From: Ceratorhiza oryzae-sativae
Lineage: Eukaryota > Basidiomycota > Agaricomycetes > Cantharellales > Ceratobasidiaceae
Direction of reading: 5' to 3'
NCBI GenBank assembly: GCA_030998015.1
Contig: JARWMV010000003.1
Location: forward strand, 310,001 to 374,000
Length of the DNA: 64,000 nt
Shown here: piece by piece, positions 35,283 through 47,046 of the stretch
Position numbering within the stretch: position 1 is the stretch's first letter
Layout: every line of letters starts with the position of its first letter
The notes under the pieces: model-generated
Databases searched by the model: none
What the model was told of the DNA's origin: nothing
What the model saw: only the letters and a program-made list of their open reading frames with translations
Program-made: the position numbers and the translations under genes

Positions 35283-38200
35283 GCTCAAACCATGCCAGGG
35301 GGGCAGTCTTGGGTGCTATGTTACAAAATGCGCATAATGAAAATAAAAATATGGAAATGGAATGTATGTCGTTAGGAAACCAATCACAACTACAGTTTTT
35401 CTTTCATGCATTCCCTCTGCGCATAACCCCTGAACACAAGTCTGCATATAACATGAAAAAATTCAATGGATGGGCCATGATTGACTCAGGGGCCATGTCA
35501 GTATTTATACATGAAGATTTGGTTAAACAATACTGTATTCCTACTGTCGCCCTAAAAACACCCAAGAAACTGAGGGTAATTGATGGAAGGGAGATAGACT
35601 CTGGGTCTGTGACCCATTACTGCACCTTTGAGTTGTGCATTCAAGAGCACCAAGAGATCCTCAGTGCTTACATTGTGAATGTTGGCAAAAATGACCTAGT
35701 CCTGGGCATGTTGTGGCTCAAATTCCATAACCCAGACATTGATTGGGATGGAAAGGATATGAAGTTCAACTCACCAATATGCTTGAAGCACTGCATTACA
35801 AAACCCCTACATGTGCAAGCAAATGAGCCCAAGGAGCTCCAGCTGGACTCTTTAGATTCGCTCCCAGCAAAATATAGGGAGTTCAAGAAAATATTTGCTG
35901 AAGAAGACAATGTCCAACCACTGCCACCCCATAGGAAGTGGGACATGGAGATAGACCTAAAACCAGGTGCTGAGCCAAGGCATGGCCCCATATATAGTGT
36001 GGGTGTCAAAGAAGATGCAGAACTGCGCAAAACCCTAGACCGCCAACTGAAAGCAGGTCATATTAGACCCTCAAGGTCACCAATGGCTTCCCCAGTTATA
36101 TTTGTTAAAAAGAAAAATGGGAAGCTGTGTATGTGCATCAACTACCAGCAGCTAAATGAAATGACCATCTCCAATGTGTACCCACTCCCATGCATCAATG
36201 ATATTGTGGAGACCCTGCATGGAGCAAAGATATTCACCAAGTTTGACCTGAAGTGGGGCTTCAACCTCATATGAATTCGGGAAGGGGATGAATGGAAGGC
36301 TGCTTTTAAGACCAAATATGGGCTGTATGAGCCCTTAGTCATGCAATTTGGCCAAAAGAATGCACTGGGAACTGTCATGGCTATGATCTGGGAAGAGTTC
36401 CAAGACATTGAGGGCATTTATGTTGTAATCTATATGGACGATATATTAGTGTTCTCCAAAAACCAAGAAGAACATGATGAACATGTCAAAGAAGTCTTGT
36501 GTCGTCTCCAAAAAGCTGGCCTATACTGCGCTTTGGAGAAGTGTGTTTTCGTCACCGAAGTTGATTACCTGGGAATAGTAGTGACTCCCCAGGGAATTAA
36601 AGTAGACCCAGCCAAGGTTGAAAAGGCTGTTGAATGGCCAACCCCTACAAACCCAACCAAAGTCCTCGAAGGGTTGGGGTTTGCAAACTGGTTAAGGCAC
36701 TTCATAAAAGACTTCTCAAAAATCACAAAATGTCTTTACAAACTCATCAAGAAGGACACAAAGTGGGAATGGACAGAAGAAAGGGATTGGGTGTGGAACC
36801 TGCTGAAGCAGAAATTGAAAGAAGCCCCCCTCCTAATTCAGCCAGAACCCAGCAAACCATTTATTTTGGAAACAGACGCCTCAGGCTATGCCACAGGTGC
36901 TGTATTATTGCAATACAGAGAAGATGGAATGCTTCACCCAATCTCCTACTATTCCAAAGCAATAGTTCCAGCAGAAAGAAACTATGATATTTACAACAAG
37001 GAAATGATGGCAATTATAAAAGCCCTCAAACACTGGTGTCACTTACTAGAAGGGGCTGAACACCCAGTAAACAATGTTTGTGACCACAAGAATCTAGAAT
37101 ATTGGAAGACAAACCAGCCACTGAATGGCCAAGTTACACGATGGCACGAGTTCCTGTCCAGGTTCGAATTCAAGATTCTATACATTGAAGGGGCAAAGAA
37201 TGGCTGGGCAGACATACTCTCTAGGCTGTCAAGGCACATCCCTAAAGAGGGGGGTGAGAGCCAAGCTCTGCTTGCACAAAACCAATTTTTGGAATTAAAA
37301 TCTCTGTGGTTACAAGCAATCACACCAGACCATGACCTGGAACAACTCATTAGGGATGCTATCCCAGGGGATGAGTACCTGTCAAAAGTGCTAAAAGCCC
37401 TAGACGACAATGAAAAAGTCAAAAACTGGGAATGGGACAAAGGACTTTTATGATACAAGGGCCGAATCTACGTCCCAAATAACAAAGAACTTCGCAAGCT
37501 GATCATTGAAAGCTGTCATGACAACCCAGCTGCAGGACACCCAGGACAGTTCAGAACATATGAATTGTTAAACCACAAATATACATGGTCATCAATGAAA
37601 AAATCAGTCAATGAATATGTCACACATTGCAAATCCTGTATTAGGAACAAGCACAGCAACCAGGTTCCCCCAGGGCTTCTAAACCCAATACCAGCACCAG
37701 AAAAACCTTGGGAGGAAATTACCTATGATCTGATCACCAGGCTACCCCTTTCAGAAGGGTTCAATGCTATATTTACAGTTGTGGACCGCCTGACAAAAAT
37801 GGTCCACTTTATTCCATGTCAGTCAGAGGCTAGTGCCATGGATTGTGCAAACTTGTTCCTAACCTATGTATGGAAACTCCATGGGTTACCATGAAAAACC
37901 ATCTCAGACCGTGGCCCCAACTTCACATCCAAATTCTTAAGGCACCTGTACAAACGGCTGGATATAAAACCATCCTACTCCACAGCATACCACCCCCAAA
38001 CAGATGGCCAGTCTGAAAGGGCTAACCAAGTAGTAGAAGGGTACCTGAGACACTACGTATCAGATTGGCAGGATGACTGGGTCTCACTCTTACCTCTGGC
38101 TGAATTTGCCTACAACAATGGTGTCAATGCCTCAACTGGCAAATCACCATTCTTTGCAAACTATGGTTTCCATCCAAGACTGGCAGTTGGGGACAAGGAG

Positions 38201-38806
38201 GAACAAGAATTCCCCTTAGCAGACAATCATGCAGAATGGCTTCAAAAGGGCCATGACAAACTTAAGGCTGCTCTGGAATTAGCAAACCAGAGGACCAAAG
38301 AATACTATGATCAGAAGCATCAGACCCCAGAAGCCATCAAGGTGGGAGACAAAGTCTGGCTTGACACCAGGAACATATGCACACAACAGGCCTCCAAGAA
38401 ATTGGCCCACAAGAGAGTTGGACCATTCAAGGTGGTAGCACAACATGGCACTCACACCTTCAAACTGGACTTGCCAGTAACCATGAAAATACACCCAGTA
38501 TTTCATGTTTCACTCCTGACCAAACATAAAGACGATCCCTATGGACGTCAGGCTCCCCTGCCACCACCTGTGGTAACTCCAGAAGGAGAAGAAGAATTTG
38601 AAGTAGAACAGATCATAAAGTCGCGATACAACAAGAGGTCTAACATCTTCGAATACTATGTCAAATCGCTTGGTTATGACGAGCAACAATGGTTAACTTA
38701 CGATGACCTGGTAAATGCACCAGAACTCACTGCTGACTATGTCAAGTCACATCCAAAGGCACCCCACGACCCCCATGCCTTGAAGGGGGGAAGTGTCACA
38801 AACTGA
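35279..38806 (+). pseudogene. Ty3 pol: PR-RT-RNaseH-IN-chromodomain, broken
   Basis: A single 3528-nt frame interrupted only by TGA at 36272-36274, 37451-37453 and 37892-37894. Domains: aspartic protease around MIDSGAMSVFIHEDL, with Ser-Gly following the catalytic Asp; reverse transcriptase with VIYMDDILVFSKN; RNase H with FILETDASGYATGAV; integrase zinc-binding HCKSCIRNK and the DDE core (TVVDRLTKMVHF, ISDRGPNFTS, TDGQSERANQ); C-terminal chromodomain EVEQIIKSRYNKRSNIFEYY. The order places it in the chromoviruses, whose chromodomain targets integration to heterochromatin. Some RT positions are also substituted (MQFGQKNALG). Confidence 0.88.
38782..38793 (+). other. Polypurine tract
   Basis: GAAGGGGGGAAG immediately before the 3' LTR, the expected plus-strand primer site. 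Confidence 0.7.
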
Positions 38807-39170
38807 CATGCATATATCCACTCTATAATATTTTCTCGATTTATTACATTTTATGAGATCATCTTCAAAACATACTTGCCTTTTATGGTATATCTGTGTC
38901 ATGTGATTCAGGGGATGTTCCAGGGCTGATAACCAAGATGTATTTCAACTCTGATGTGAAATTCCACAGTTCTGCAGTCACTTCTACTGCTTCTATCTCT
39001 TATCAGCCATGACTCACTGTACAGACTTGTTTGTTATGATGTGGCTTGTACTATGTATATAAACCAGGTCAAGTTCGCAGAGGACTCCTCAAGAACTTGA
39101 CCTCTCATTGAATACAAGTTCTTTTACTTTCTTACTATCTTCCTTGTTGCCTGACTTGTCGTTGTCGACA
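38794..39170 (+). repeat. 3' LTR of the Ty3 element
   Basis: 377 bp, starting TGTCACAAACTGACATGC and ending TTGTCGACA, followed by the target duplication ATGGT. One of its differences from the 5' LTR, CGACA versus CAACA near the end, is a CpG-type change. Confidence 0.92.
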
Positions 39171-39398
39171 ATGGTACAGTGAGAATAAAATACATAGAAA
39201 AGAAAGAAAAATACAATACCTTAGCTCAACTATGAAGGTAGAGAACTAAGGAAGGGAGAGGGGGTTCATGTGAACTTGCACATGATGTCATGGCCTAGAC
39301 CATGAGCACAAATTTATTCTGATTTTATCTTATTTTATTCTCATTTGCTTTCCTGGTTTTTGGACAAGTCCTGTTTATTCAGACACATGCACAGAATT

Positions 39399-39805
39399 GT
39401 TGACTAAGTCATGTGACCTTGTTGTTGTTGACCACTGTTGATGTGGCACCACCTCTCATATTGTACAATTCTCTCTAGCTTCTCATTTCATATGTACAGC
39501 ATCCCCCATGAATACATAAGTGAGAGTCTGAGAGCCTTAAGCCTCAGAACTCAACCTCCTGTCAATATCCACCCTCTACCTGTGCAGTCACCAAGCCAAG
39601 CAGTTTCTGCCCAGTCCTCTTTAGGACAAGTGCACCTCTAAGTCTTCTGTGTGTTGTCACAACCCCTTCCCTTGCTGCATGTCCACCCCTAGACATTGTG
39701 GCCTTGACCCTTGGCATCATAGCCCTTGGGTTTGCCTTTGCCTCACAAGTGTTGGGCATTACCATTCAGGTTGTCAGCTCTGACACATGATATCAGAGAG
39801 GGGAT
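39399..39805 (+). repeat. Copia-type LTR remnant with primer-binding site
   Basis: DNA ending CAGCTCTGACA at 39785 is followed by TGATATCAGAGA (39788-39799), very like the TGGTATCAGAGC initiator-methionine tRNA primer site of copia elements. The LTR start is uncertain; TGTTGACTAAG at 39399 is a candidate. The internal leader continues to 39873 and resumes after 45701, because the DNA transposon at 39874-45700 inserted into it. Confidence 0.4.
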
Positions 39806-39873
39806 AGGAAACAAACACAAATATGCACATACATGCACACATATGATTGTAAATTCAACACACCCACTCAACC

Positions 39874-40090
39874 CAGACTCCTACCCATTCTCTAAGTTCA
39901 TGTGATCCAGGGTGAATGGCAGGGTCCTCTTCACACCTTGTGTGAACTAGAGACTGGCACAAAATGTTTGTTTATTTGTATTTTGTTTGGCTCATCAAGG
40001 AGCAATAGACCCTGATGAACCCCAAATCCCTGCTGTGTCTGGACTGACTGAGTGACTAAGCCATGTCTGTGAGCAAATCCCTGATGCCTG
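39874..40090 (+). repeat. Left terminal inverted repeat (217 bp)
   Basis: Starts CAGACTCCTACC. It matches the reverse complement of 45484-45700 without gaps; I count nine mismatches, eight of them in four TG/CA dinucleotide pairs. Confidence 0.9.
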
Positions 40091-40268
40091 TGATACACCA
40101 ATGCCTCGCACAAATTTTGGTTTGTAATCTGCTCAACAATCACAATGGCTCAAGCCACCTACTCAAAGTTCAGTGATGCAGCTTGATTCTTTGTAGAAAA
40201 CAACATAAATATAACCAATTTTATCATTTCAAGTAATTGAGGGTGGTTTCAGACCACACGAAGTTGCG

Positions 40269-42790
40269 TTGCAAGTGATTTCCAAACAGTTGTGCCATCC
40301 TCAAAGCCTTAATCGTGTTGCTTCAACCTTACTTATGGCCTCAGAAACACGTAGAACAACATTACAGATTGTTTGTAATATTTCAGCACAGGATTTGGTC
40401 AATGAAATGGCACACATAATCAATAAAACAAGTGGATATCACTATAACGTGAGCCACATGACAGCTGAGAAGGTCCTCAAGTTTTTGAGAGAAGAATTGG
40501 CAACAGAAATGAAAGACTGATGTCTGCACCTTTGGCATTTATTCCAACTCCTTCTGAACACTCCAGCCACCCAATTGGCTACTCGATACCTTGACAAGTA
40601 TAAGGATTATCTCACCAAAATCAATTTCGATTCTCCAGGTCCATCCTCTACCACCCCTGATACTTGCAATAAGGTCTCAGTGGATGCAAACTCAATTACG
40701 CCTCAAAGTCCAGGAGGAAAACCAAGTATTCAACAGTCTGAGCTGTCAATAGTTGTAAGTAATTAATCTAATACAACTGAAACAAGACTTACTTTGAGCA
40801 TAGAGAGGTGTCAGTGTATTCAGTATATTAATGCAGAGCAGTAACTCTCATTGTAATCAGCTACCGACGTTGGTTGGACTATTTATGCATTCGACACACA
40901 CACCTGAGAAGGTAGTTGAGCTATTTTCGCATGCTGGGCTGTCAATATCCCCTTTGTCAGTAAACAATGTGGTGGATTCCATATTGAAAAATGCACTTGC
41001 CATGATGAAAGATGGGCTGCCCAATGAAGTAAAAGGTCTCGCATTCAATAACCTTGACATACCTTTCAAAACCGAGATGCCAACAGTTGACTACCAGGGA
41101 AACATGGCCCATATAACCACTGGTGCGATTATACTGGTTCTAGGTGCAACACATGACGATATGTGAGTGTCTCAGGAAATTTGGGAGAAGCAAGACATTA
41201 ATCTTAAGAACCCACCTGGATTGTGTATAACCCCCACTCACAAAAATTTTGTACCACTCCTGAAGCCGATGGCTCTCCCACCCGATCATCTGCACAGTCT
41301 TGAATCCTGAATGGCCTGGCATGTTTGCAAGTTCTTGTTGTTGGAATCTGTGGATACACTTGAATCAACTTTGAAGGATGAACTACATGCTCACCTTGGG
41401 CTGCCAGCCACTGATCCAGAGCGCTTGATCCCAGTGGTCAAACTAGCACAGCGGCCAGTCCAAGCAATGCCAATCAATGTTGGGACAAATCACGGAAACA
41501 TCACGGCTATCGAAAATTTGATACAGCAAGCAGGAATCAATGATGAATACCTTGAGGACCATGTGGTGCTGATTCATGGCAACATAGGAACGGGCAACAA
41601 AGTTGATCATATCAAAAAGAGTTGATCCATCAAAAAGACTGCAAAAAATTGCTTACAATATGCACAGTTTGTACCAGGGTTCTTGCATATAGAGATGGCA
41701 ATAACAGACACATTATGGCGTCTCTACTTAAAGCACCAGGATACATCATCAGGCAAACCACTGGATCTGAAGTCGATTTTCTATCTATGTGGCCTTACAT
41801 GCCCTCATGAGATAAAGAAACTCACAATGGGGCCTGACCATCAAATGACTCACCACAGTCTATTATACTCTTGTTGCGCTTATTGTGGAGGTGTGGAGCT
41901 CTGCTGTAGAGGCAAAATACAGTGTCTCTTTGCAGCAGTGGAAACCCCAATGGGATGAGGTTGTTGAGATGTCACAAGAAGTGGTCGGAACCTATGTCGC
42001 TGATCTGGGATTCACCCCTATGCACCAAATGCCCTTGCCCAACAGCACCGTGTCTGACATGGCCAACAATGCAACTAAATTGTTCTGCTGAGATACTCTA
42101 TTGTGGGTCATAACTAGACATGCCTCCTGCCATGGCAATGTTGGATGCCTTGAAGACATACTGCCGTTTTGGATCTTAATCTGGAAACACACAGGAAAAC
42201 ATAAGTATGCAGAACATATAACCTGCTTCCTACTTAACCTTCAGAAGATTTGACCTACCAAGTTCGCAAATATCGTTTGTAAGAACTGGCTGGCAAACCT
42301 GACAGGGAAAGTTGGGGGGTTCCGAGGAGTAGATTGGGTAATTGAGTTGAACAATCTTATGCATAAGGTTATCCATGCCAGTGGTAGCTTGAATTGAACA
42401 CTAGCCAATATAATAAAAGAGTCACCCCTTATCGAAATCTACTGGCACCTATATGAAGTGGTCGAAAGGACATTTAATATAACAAAATCGACTCTGCATC
42501 ATCCAGAACCACAAATGAAGAATATGTTAGCAATGCTTCGAGAGCATATCAAGACACAAAAATTACACTCACATTTACATGAAGAATGGGCAGTATCTAC
42601 ACCCCCACTCAATGTGATGGTCAAAGCACTGCTATTAGGCACCCATGCACCAGATGCCATATTGGGTACAAGCAGCCCAGCAGTGGGGCGATCAGATGAA
42701 GAACCAGATGAAGATGGCAACAAATACTCAGACATCGAGTTCAACATTGAAAGCATATTGGGGGAGGATGATTTCGACAACAACAAATAG
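40269..42790 (+). pseudogene. DUF6589 protein gene of the DNA transposon
   Basis: Candidate transposase or accessory protein; function not established. Segments run in order but in different frames or behind introns: an N-terminal part (40269-40520), a linker (40575-40766), then PTLVGLFMHSTHTPEKVVEL and GLAFNNLDIPFKTEMP (40861-41166), VVKLAQRPVQAMPINVGTNH with EDHVVLIHGNIGTG (41311-41625), FVPGFLHIEMAITDTLWRLY (about 41665-41730), and a C-terminal part to 42790 ending in acidic residues (SILGEDDFDNNK). The HGNIGTG and FLHIEMAITDTLWR pair is the pattern I associate with basidiomycete DUF6589 proteins. Some breaks may be introns; a TGA near 42400 (LN-stop-TLANI) is a clear lesion. Confidence 0.6.
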
Positions 42791-43255
42791 GGATGTGGTG
42801 GGATGAACTGGTGGGGTTGTGAAGGAACAGAGTTGAACCACCCAGGGTGGTAATTATAGTGAGAGGCTACTGGTGGACAAGGAGACACAGTCATTGGGGA
42901 AGGAGATGGTGGACATGTACTGGGAATGTACAAGAACAGACTGAATTGACTTTGAGGTTTGGAACGTAGAGGTGATGGGGCCCAAGGTGCGTAATGTTGC
43001 ACAAAAGAAGCAGGCTGTGTTGGAGTGCTACTAGTAGGTCTGGCATCATATGCGTGAGACTCAGCTAAGGGCAAGGGGATATGGTGGGTTCAGATCAGAC
43101 TTGGAGACAGCTGGCTTGGCAGTGGTATGTTTGCCAGATTTCGTGGGGACTTGGGACAGAGAGAGTTTGCCACTGCAATTGTCGAAACAGTCAACTAGCA
43201 ATAATACAATGAGATTGTATCAGCATGTACCATTATGCCCAGTTAATCCACAAGC

Positions 43256-45439
43256 TCAGCATTTATATACACGAACACCATTTGCTTGCCGCTTTGAAGC
43301 AGTACTTTCTGAGTCACTGCTGACAGGCAAATCTGGAGTTGGAGGGAAAGGGGTACTAGGTGTGGTGGTAGGTGTTGAGTAGGAAACAGCTGGTTTTATG
43401 TTGTTGGGAAATGCTTGATGTATAATCGATAAAATTTCAGCACTGTACTCATTATGATAACACCACTCAACCTGAGCCTGGAATGCTTTGTTGTTGGGCA
43501 ATAAACCCATGCAAGCAAGCCTGACAATCCATTTGACTTGTGGATCACCTATAATAACAAGCCCTCCAAGAGGGAAAAACAGCCCATATATCCACTCAAC
43601 AACCTCCTCCCTCCAAGCCTTGATGCATGAGGTCAACTCAACACATTCTTTTGGGACAGGTTCAGCAGGCTGTTCAACCTTAGCACACCAAGGACCTGTC
43701 TTCTTGCTTGCTGGTGGATCCATTGAGCCAAAGAGCTCTGGTATGATTGAGGGGGTACAGACGTTGCAGCAGTGAGATGGGGGTGGGTCTTTAGGGCTGC
43801 AGCGCTGGCAACATCTGTCGCCTTGAACAGCTGATACATAATTGATGCATCAGCATTGACAAACCCTGGCAGAATCACCACACCGAACTCACCTTCGGTC
43901 TGGTTCTCAAAGTACTGATTTATCACCTTGTGTTGACAATGTTGGTCCACCTCACTGCTGAGATGTGAGTTGATAAAAATATCCAATCCTTTCTCTATAG
44001 TCGTTGATTTGTTACAACGACCTTGCTGAGAGCAAGATGGAAGGGGATTGACAGGACAGGGACTTGTGGACTGTTGGGTGGAATCTTGAGTTGCTGAGGT
44101 ATCTGTGGCATCCTTCAAGAGCACTTCATGCTTCCTCTTCCATGCATTAACCCTTTGTGTCTCCGCCCTCTGTTGAATTCAAGCCTTCTCATCACTAAAG
44201 TGCTTTTTTTCAACAAAAACAATTCCAATTGCTTGGAGTAGTGTACTATGAGCAGCTTGACCCAAGCGCTGCCACAGAATACTAAGAGATGCAGGAAGTT
44301 GGTATTGTATAATGAGACCAATATCCAGGATATCAATGCCCTGTAGAATACACTTCAATTGTTAGAATTTTTGTGCTCAGTTTAAATCATTTTGCTCACC
44401 ATCCCAGCCACATCTGTGCATATGATCCCAAAAAGTGTTCCATCTCAGAGACCTGCAAGCACCTCTTGATTGTGTTCTCGAGACATATTGGCATGAACCC
44501 ATACAACCTTTGAGCAAAGATCCTTGGGTAGTTGGCTCCAGAGAAAGCGAGTCGCCTGTTCACAAAGTTCCTTGCTCTCCATAAATATCATAAATTTGGG
44601 GGGTCGCTTGGAGGAAGAATTAAAGCCAAGGGGGAAAATGAACAATAGTTCATGCAAAGACCTAACACTGAATTTCATCTCTCAAACCACAACTAAGATG
44701 TTGGACTGGTCGTTGGAGCAATGGATCAAGGGAACGTCGTGGGGAAGACCTAAGCATGATCAGATTTCGGCTAGCACAAGAGGTGGGAGAGTTGCTGAAA
44801 GGACAAGCAGTGTGGCTGAAGGCATGATGTAGTGGAGGAAACACAAATTCTTGTAGGATTTCTGAAAGTCAGCCCATTGACTAATACAATGTGCTTCATC
44901 AAACACTATGCAGCAAACCTTTGATGTGAACTTTTCCAACTTCCACAAGTGGATAAAGTGTGCATCCTCAGCAATATACTCAGGTGAGGCAACCACAAGC
45001 GAGTATATGCTGTTTTCAATATCCTATGGACAAGATTTATATAATTTAATAATGTTTGATACCCTTGTGATAGTAGACACAATACCTTGAATGCCTGATC
45101 TGTTGTGGTGAGTGCAGTTAAGTTAATCACTCATGTACCCATCTTATCAAGTAGCTTAGATGTTGTGTGCTGTTCCCCCAACAGTTGTAGAGGGCATATT
45201 AAAAGAGTGATACTAGCCATTTCTTGCCAGATAAGTGGTAAAAGGAATGTCAAAGATTTCCCAGAGCCAGTTGGAGAAATAAGAACAGAGCTCTCCCCTC
45301 ACAACTGATATGCACAGGAAGCAGCTTGGAACTGACAAGGAGTGATGCCTAGCTTTGCTTCTGATGTCTTGATGATATCTGCATGTTCAACTTCCAAGGA
45401 GCTGGCAGGTCGCTTGGAAGTTGAAGGGATGGACTCCAT
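43256..45439 (-). pseudogene. RecQ-like DNA helicase gene of the DNA transposon
   Basis: A superfamily 2 helicase of the RecQ type. The start at 45439 reads MESIPSTSKRPASSLEVEH. Motif I is SPTGSGKSLTFLLPLIW (about 45220-45270), motif Ia is LLICPLQLLGEQ, motif II is VFDEAHCISQW (about 44885-44915), motif III is LVLSATLPP (about 44770), and a helicase-C motif is VVWVHANMSREHN (about 44460). The tail to 43256 is Pro/Ser-rich and unrecognised. In-frame TGA codons at about 45308-45310 and 45133-45135 interrupt the first domain, both where Arg would fit. It converges on the DUF6589 gene. A helicase with its own copy-specific lesions inside inverted repeats suggests transposition-related unwinding, not host repair. 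Confidence 0.65.
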
Positions 45440-45483
45440 CCCTTGAGAGTCATTGTTGTTGTGAGGTTAGCTCAGCACAACAT

Positions 45484-45700
45484 CAGGCATCAGGGATTTG
45501 CTCATGGACATGGCTTAGTCACTTGGTTGGTCCAGACACAGCAGGGATTTGGGGTTCATTGGGGTCTATTGCTCCTTGATGAGCCAAACAAAATACAAAT
45601 AAACAAACATTTTGTGCCAGTCTCTAGTTCACACAAGGTGTGAAGAGGACCCTGCCATTCACCCTGGATCACATGAACTTAGAGAATAGGTAGGAGTCTG
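45484..45700 (-). repeat. Right terminal inverted repeat (217 bp)
   Basis: Reverse complement of 39874-40090, ending GGTAGGAGTCTG on the + strand, followed directly by the target duplication CACTCAACC. Confidence 0.9.
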
Positions 45701-45751
45701 CACTCAACCCTATGTGTGAATGTGCAGACAAAAGAAGATATCAAATCATAC

Positions 45752-47046
45752 TGTTATGGATTACTAACATTTTCTATTATTTTAGTCTGCTCTGCCAACC
45801 TCAAGCAATGCCTCTGTAATTTTCTTGAAATTAAATGAATTTGTATGTGTCTGAATTTGTACTATTTGTATCCCATTAAATTGTACAAAATCTCCTATTT
45901 CCAATGCATATTTTATTGTGATTTTATCTTAAGAACTCAGAGAGATATAGAGGTTGTGATATTTCCTCTTATCAGGAAATATTGATTACAACATCACACT
46001 GCTCATATCTCAGCAACTGCTCATGCTATCAATGCAACCTTATGCTCTATTGATAGCTAATTTTTGGCAGTATCTGCTGCCTGAAGATTGTTGCAATCCA
46101 CCAGATTCTTGTGCCAGAATGATTAGGATCTTACTGGACCATCAATCAAGATATAATGACTCCAGTGAGTCAGGAGAGCCTTCCAAATTGATCTAGATGC
46201 TTCTCTGACTCACTTTATGACTCACTGAGATGTAGCCTCCATTCATTACATGTATATACTAGATAATATGGTTTACAAGCCAATAGCAGGTCTCAGATGC
46301 ATCAATGCCTTTGATCCACACCCTGTCTTTACTTTTTTATCCTATACTGGGCTAGGGTGTACCTCAAGTATAGCAGTACCCTCTTTTGATGATTGCACTG
46401 GCATGTGTGCATCTATTTGGCTCTGGAATGCCCTCCTCAGGGTATAAAAGGATCTCCTCTGAGGCCCTTCCAGACCACCCTCCTACTCTTACTCAACCCA
46501 GACCAGTTATTGGTTTCTTTTCTCTTTCTATTTTCTCTTGTCTGTGTGTGATTTCATATATAACTAGTTCTGAGGAATAATGTACCATATTAGTTATATA
46601 CTGTCTGATTCATTGTATCTTATATACAGAGTTATATAAGGATACAATATTGCCTGATTGAGTGTGACATTAAGTACCAGCTATTAGAGGAAATCTAAGT
46701 ACCTGTAGCTGAGGAAGTACACACATTAGGCAGCCCACCATCTATCCTATAAGCTATCACTTAAGTTTAGTATTAAGATTAGTATCAGTTAGTCCAAGCG
46801 ACTAGGGCTGAACTACATTTAAGATATCTAAGGGAACCTGACCATAGTAGTCTTGCTCTTTATACCTATAAATTAGTCAGTTTACACTGTGAAAGATTAA
46901 GACTACCTTGAGTGTTACTTGATTGCATTGCAACTACTTTGAGCCTTCTTACTCTAGTCTAAGAAGTATTGAGTACAATTAGTGTATACTAACATATCTA
47001 CATTTTCTTAAGCTCTAGATATTCAAGTGTACCCTGACCCATAACA
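45752..47046 (+). repeat. LTR family A, copy 1
   Basis: 1295 bp from TGTTATGGATTACTAAC to CCCATAACA, same orientation as copies at 57923 and 60015. Contains GGTATAAAAGG (46441-46451), a TATA-like promoter. No matching target duplication (CATAC before, GTTGA after), so this copy is a recombination product or is bordered by a later rearrangement. Nearly every CpG present in copy 2 is TG or CA here. Confidence 0.85.

Larger units (their letters stand above)
32224..39175 (+). mobile_element. Ty3/gypsy chromovirus-type LTR retrotransposon
   Basis: A complete element of 6942 bp (32229-39170) flanked by the direct 5-bp target duplication ATGGT (32224-32228 and 39171-39175). LTRs of 376 and 377 bp start TG and end CA. 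Internal order: leader with a zinc-knuckle frame, gag, then protease, reverse transcriptase, RNase H, integrase and chromodomain in one pol frame, and a polypurine tract before the 3' LTR. Coding capacity is ruined by premature TGA codons and one gag frameshift, so this copy is non-autonomous, although its ends are intact. Confidence 0.92.
39865..45709. mobile_element. DNA transposon with RecQ-like and DUF6589 genes
   Basis: A 5827-bp element (39874-45700) bounded by 217-bp terminal inverted repeats, with the direct 9-bp duplication CACTCAACC at 39865-39873 and 45701-45709. A 9-bp duplication with long inverted repeats is the structural signature of Mutator-like elements. The element encodes two convergent genes: a DUF6589 protein (+) and a RecQ-type helicase (-). 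No classical MULE transposase was recognised. Both genes carry stops, so this copy is dead. I do not know a described family with this gene pair. Confidence 0.75.

Noticed and set aside
42499..43074. Minus-strand Pro/Ser-rich frame of 191 codons
   Set aside because: Overlaps the coding end of the DUF6589 gene antisense. It could be the tail of the RecQ gene, but nothing supports that beyond openness.
39874..45700. Helitron or Crypton (helicase-bearing element)
   Set aside because: The helicase is RecQ-type, not Rep-Hel/PIF1; long inverted repeats and a 9-bp duplication exclude Helitrons, and no tyrosine recombinase was seen.
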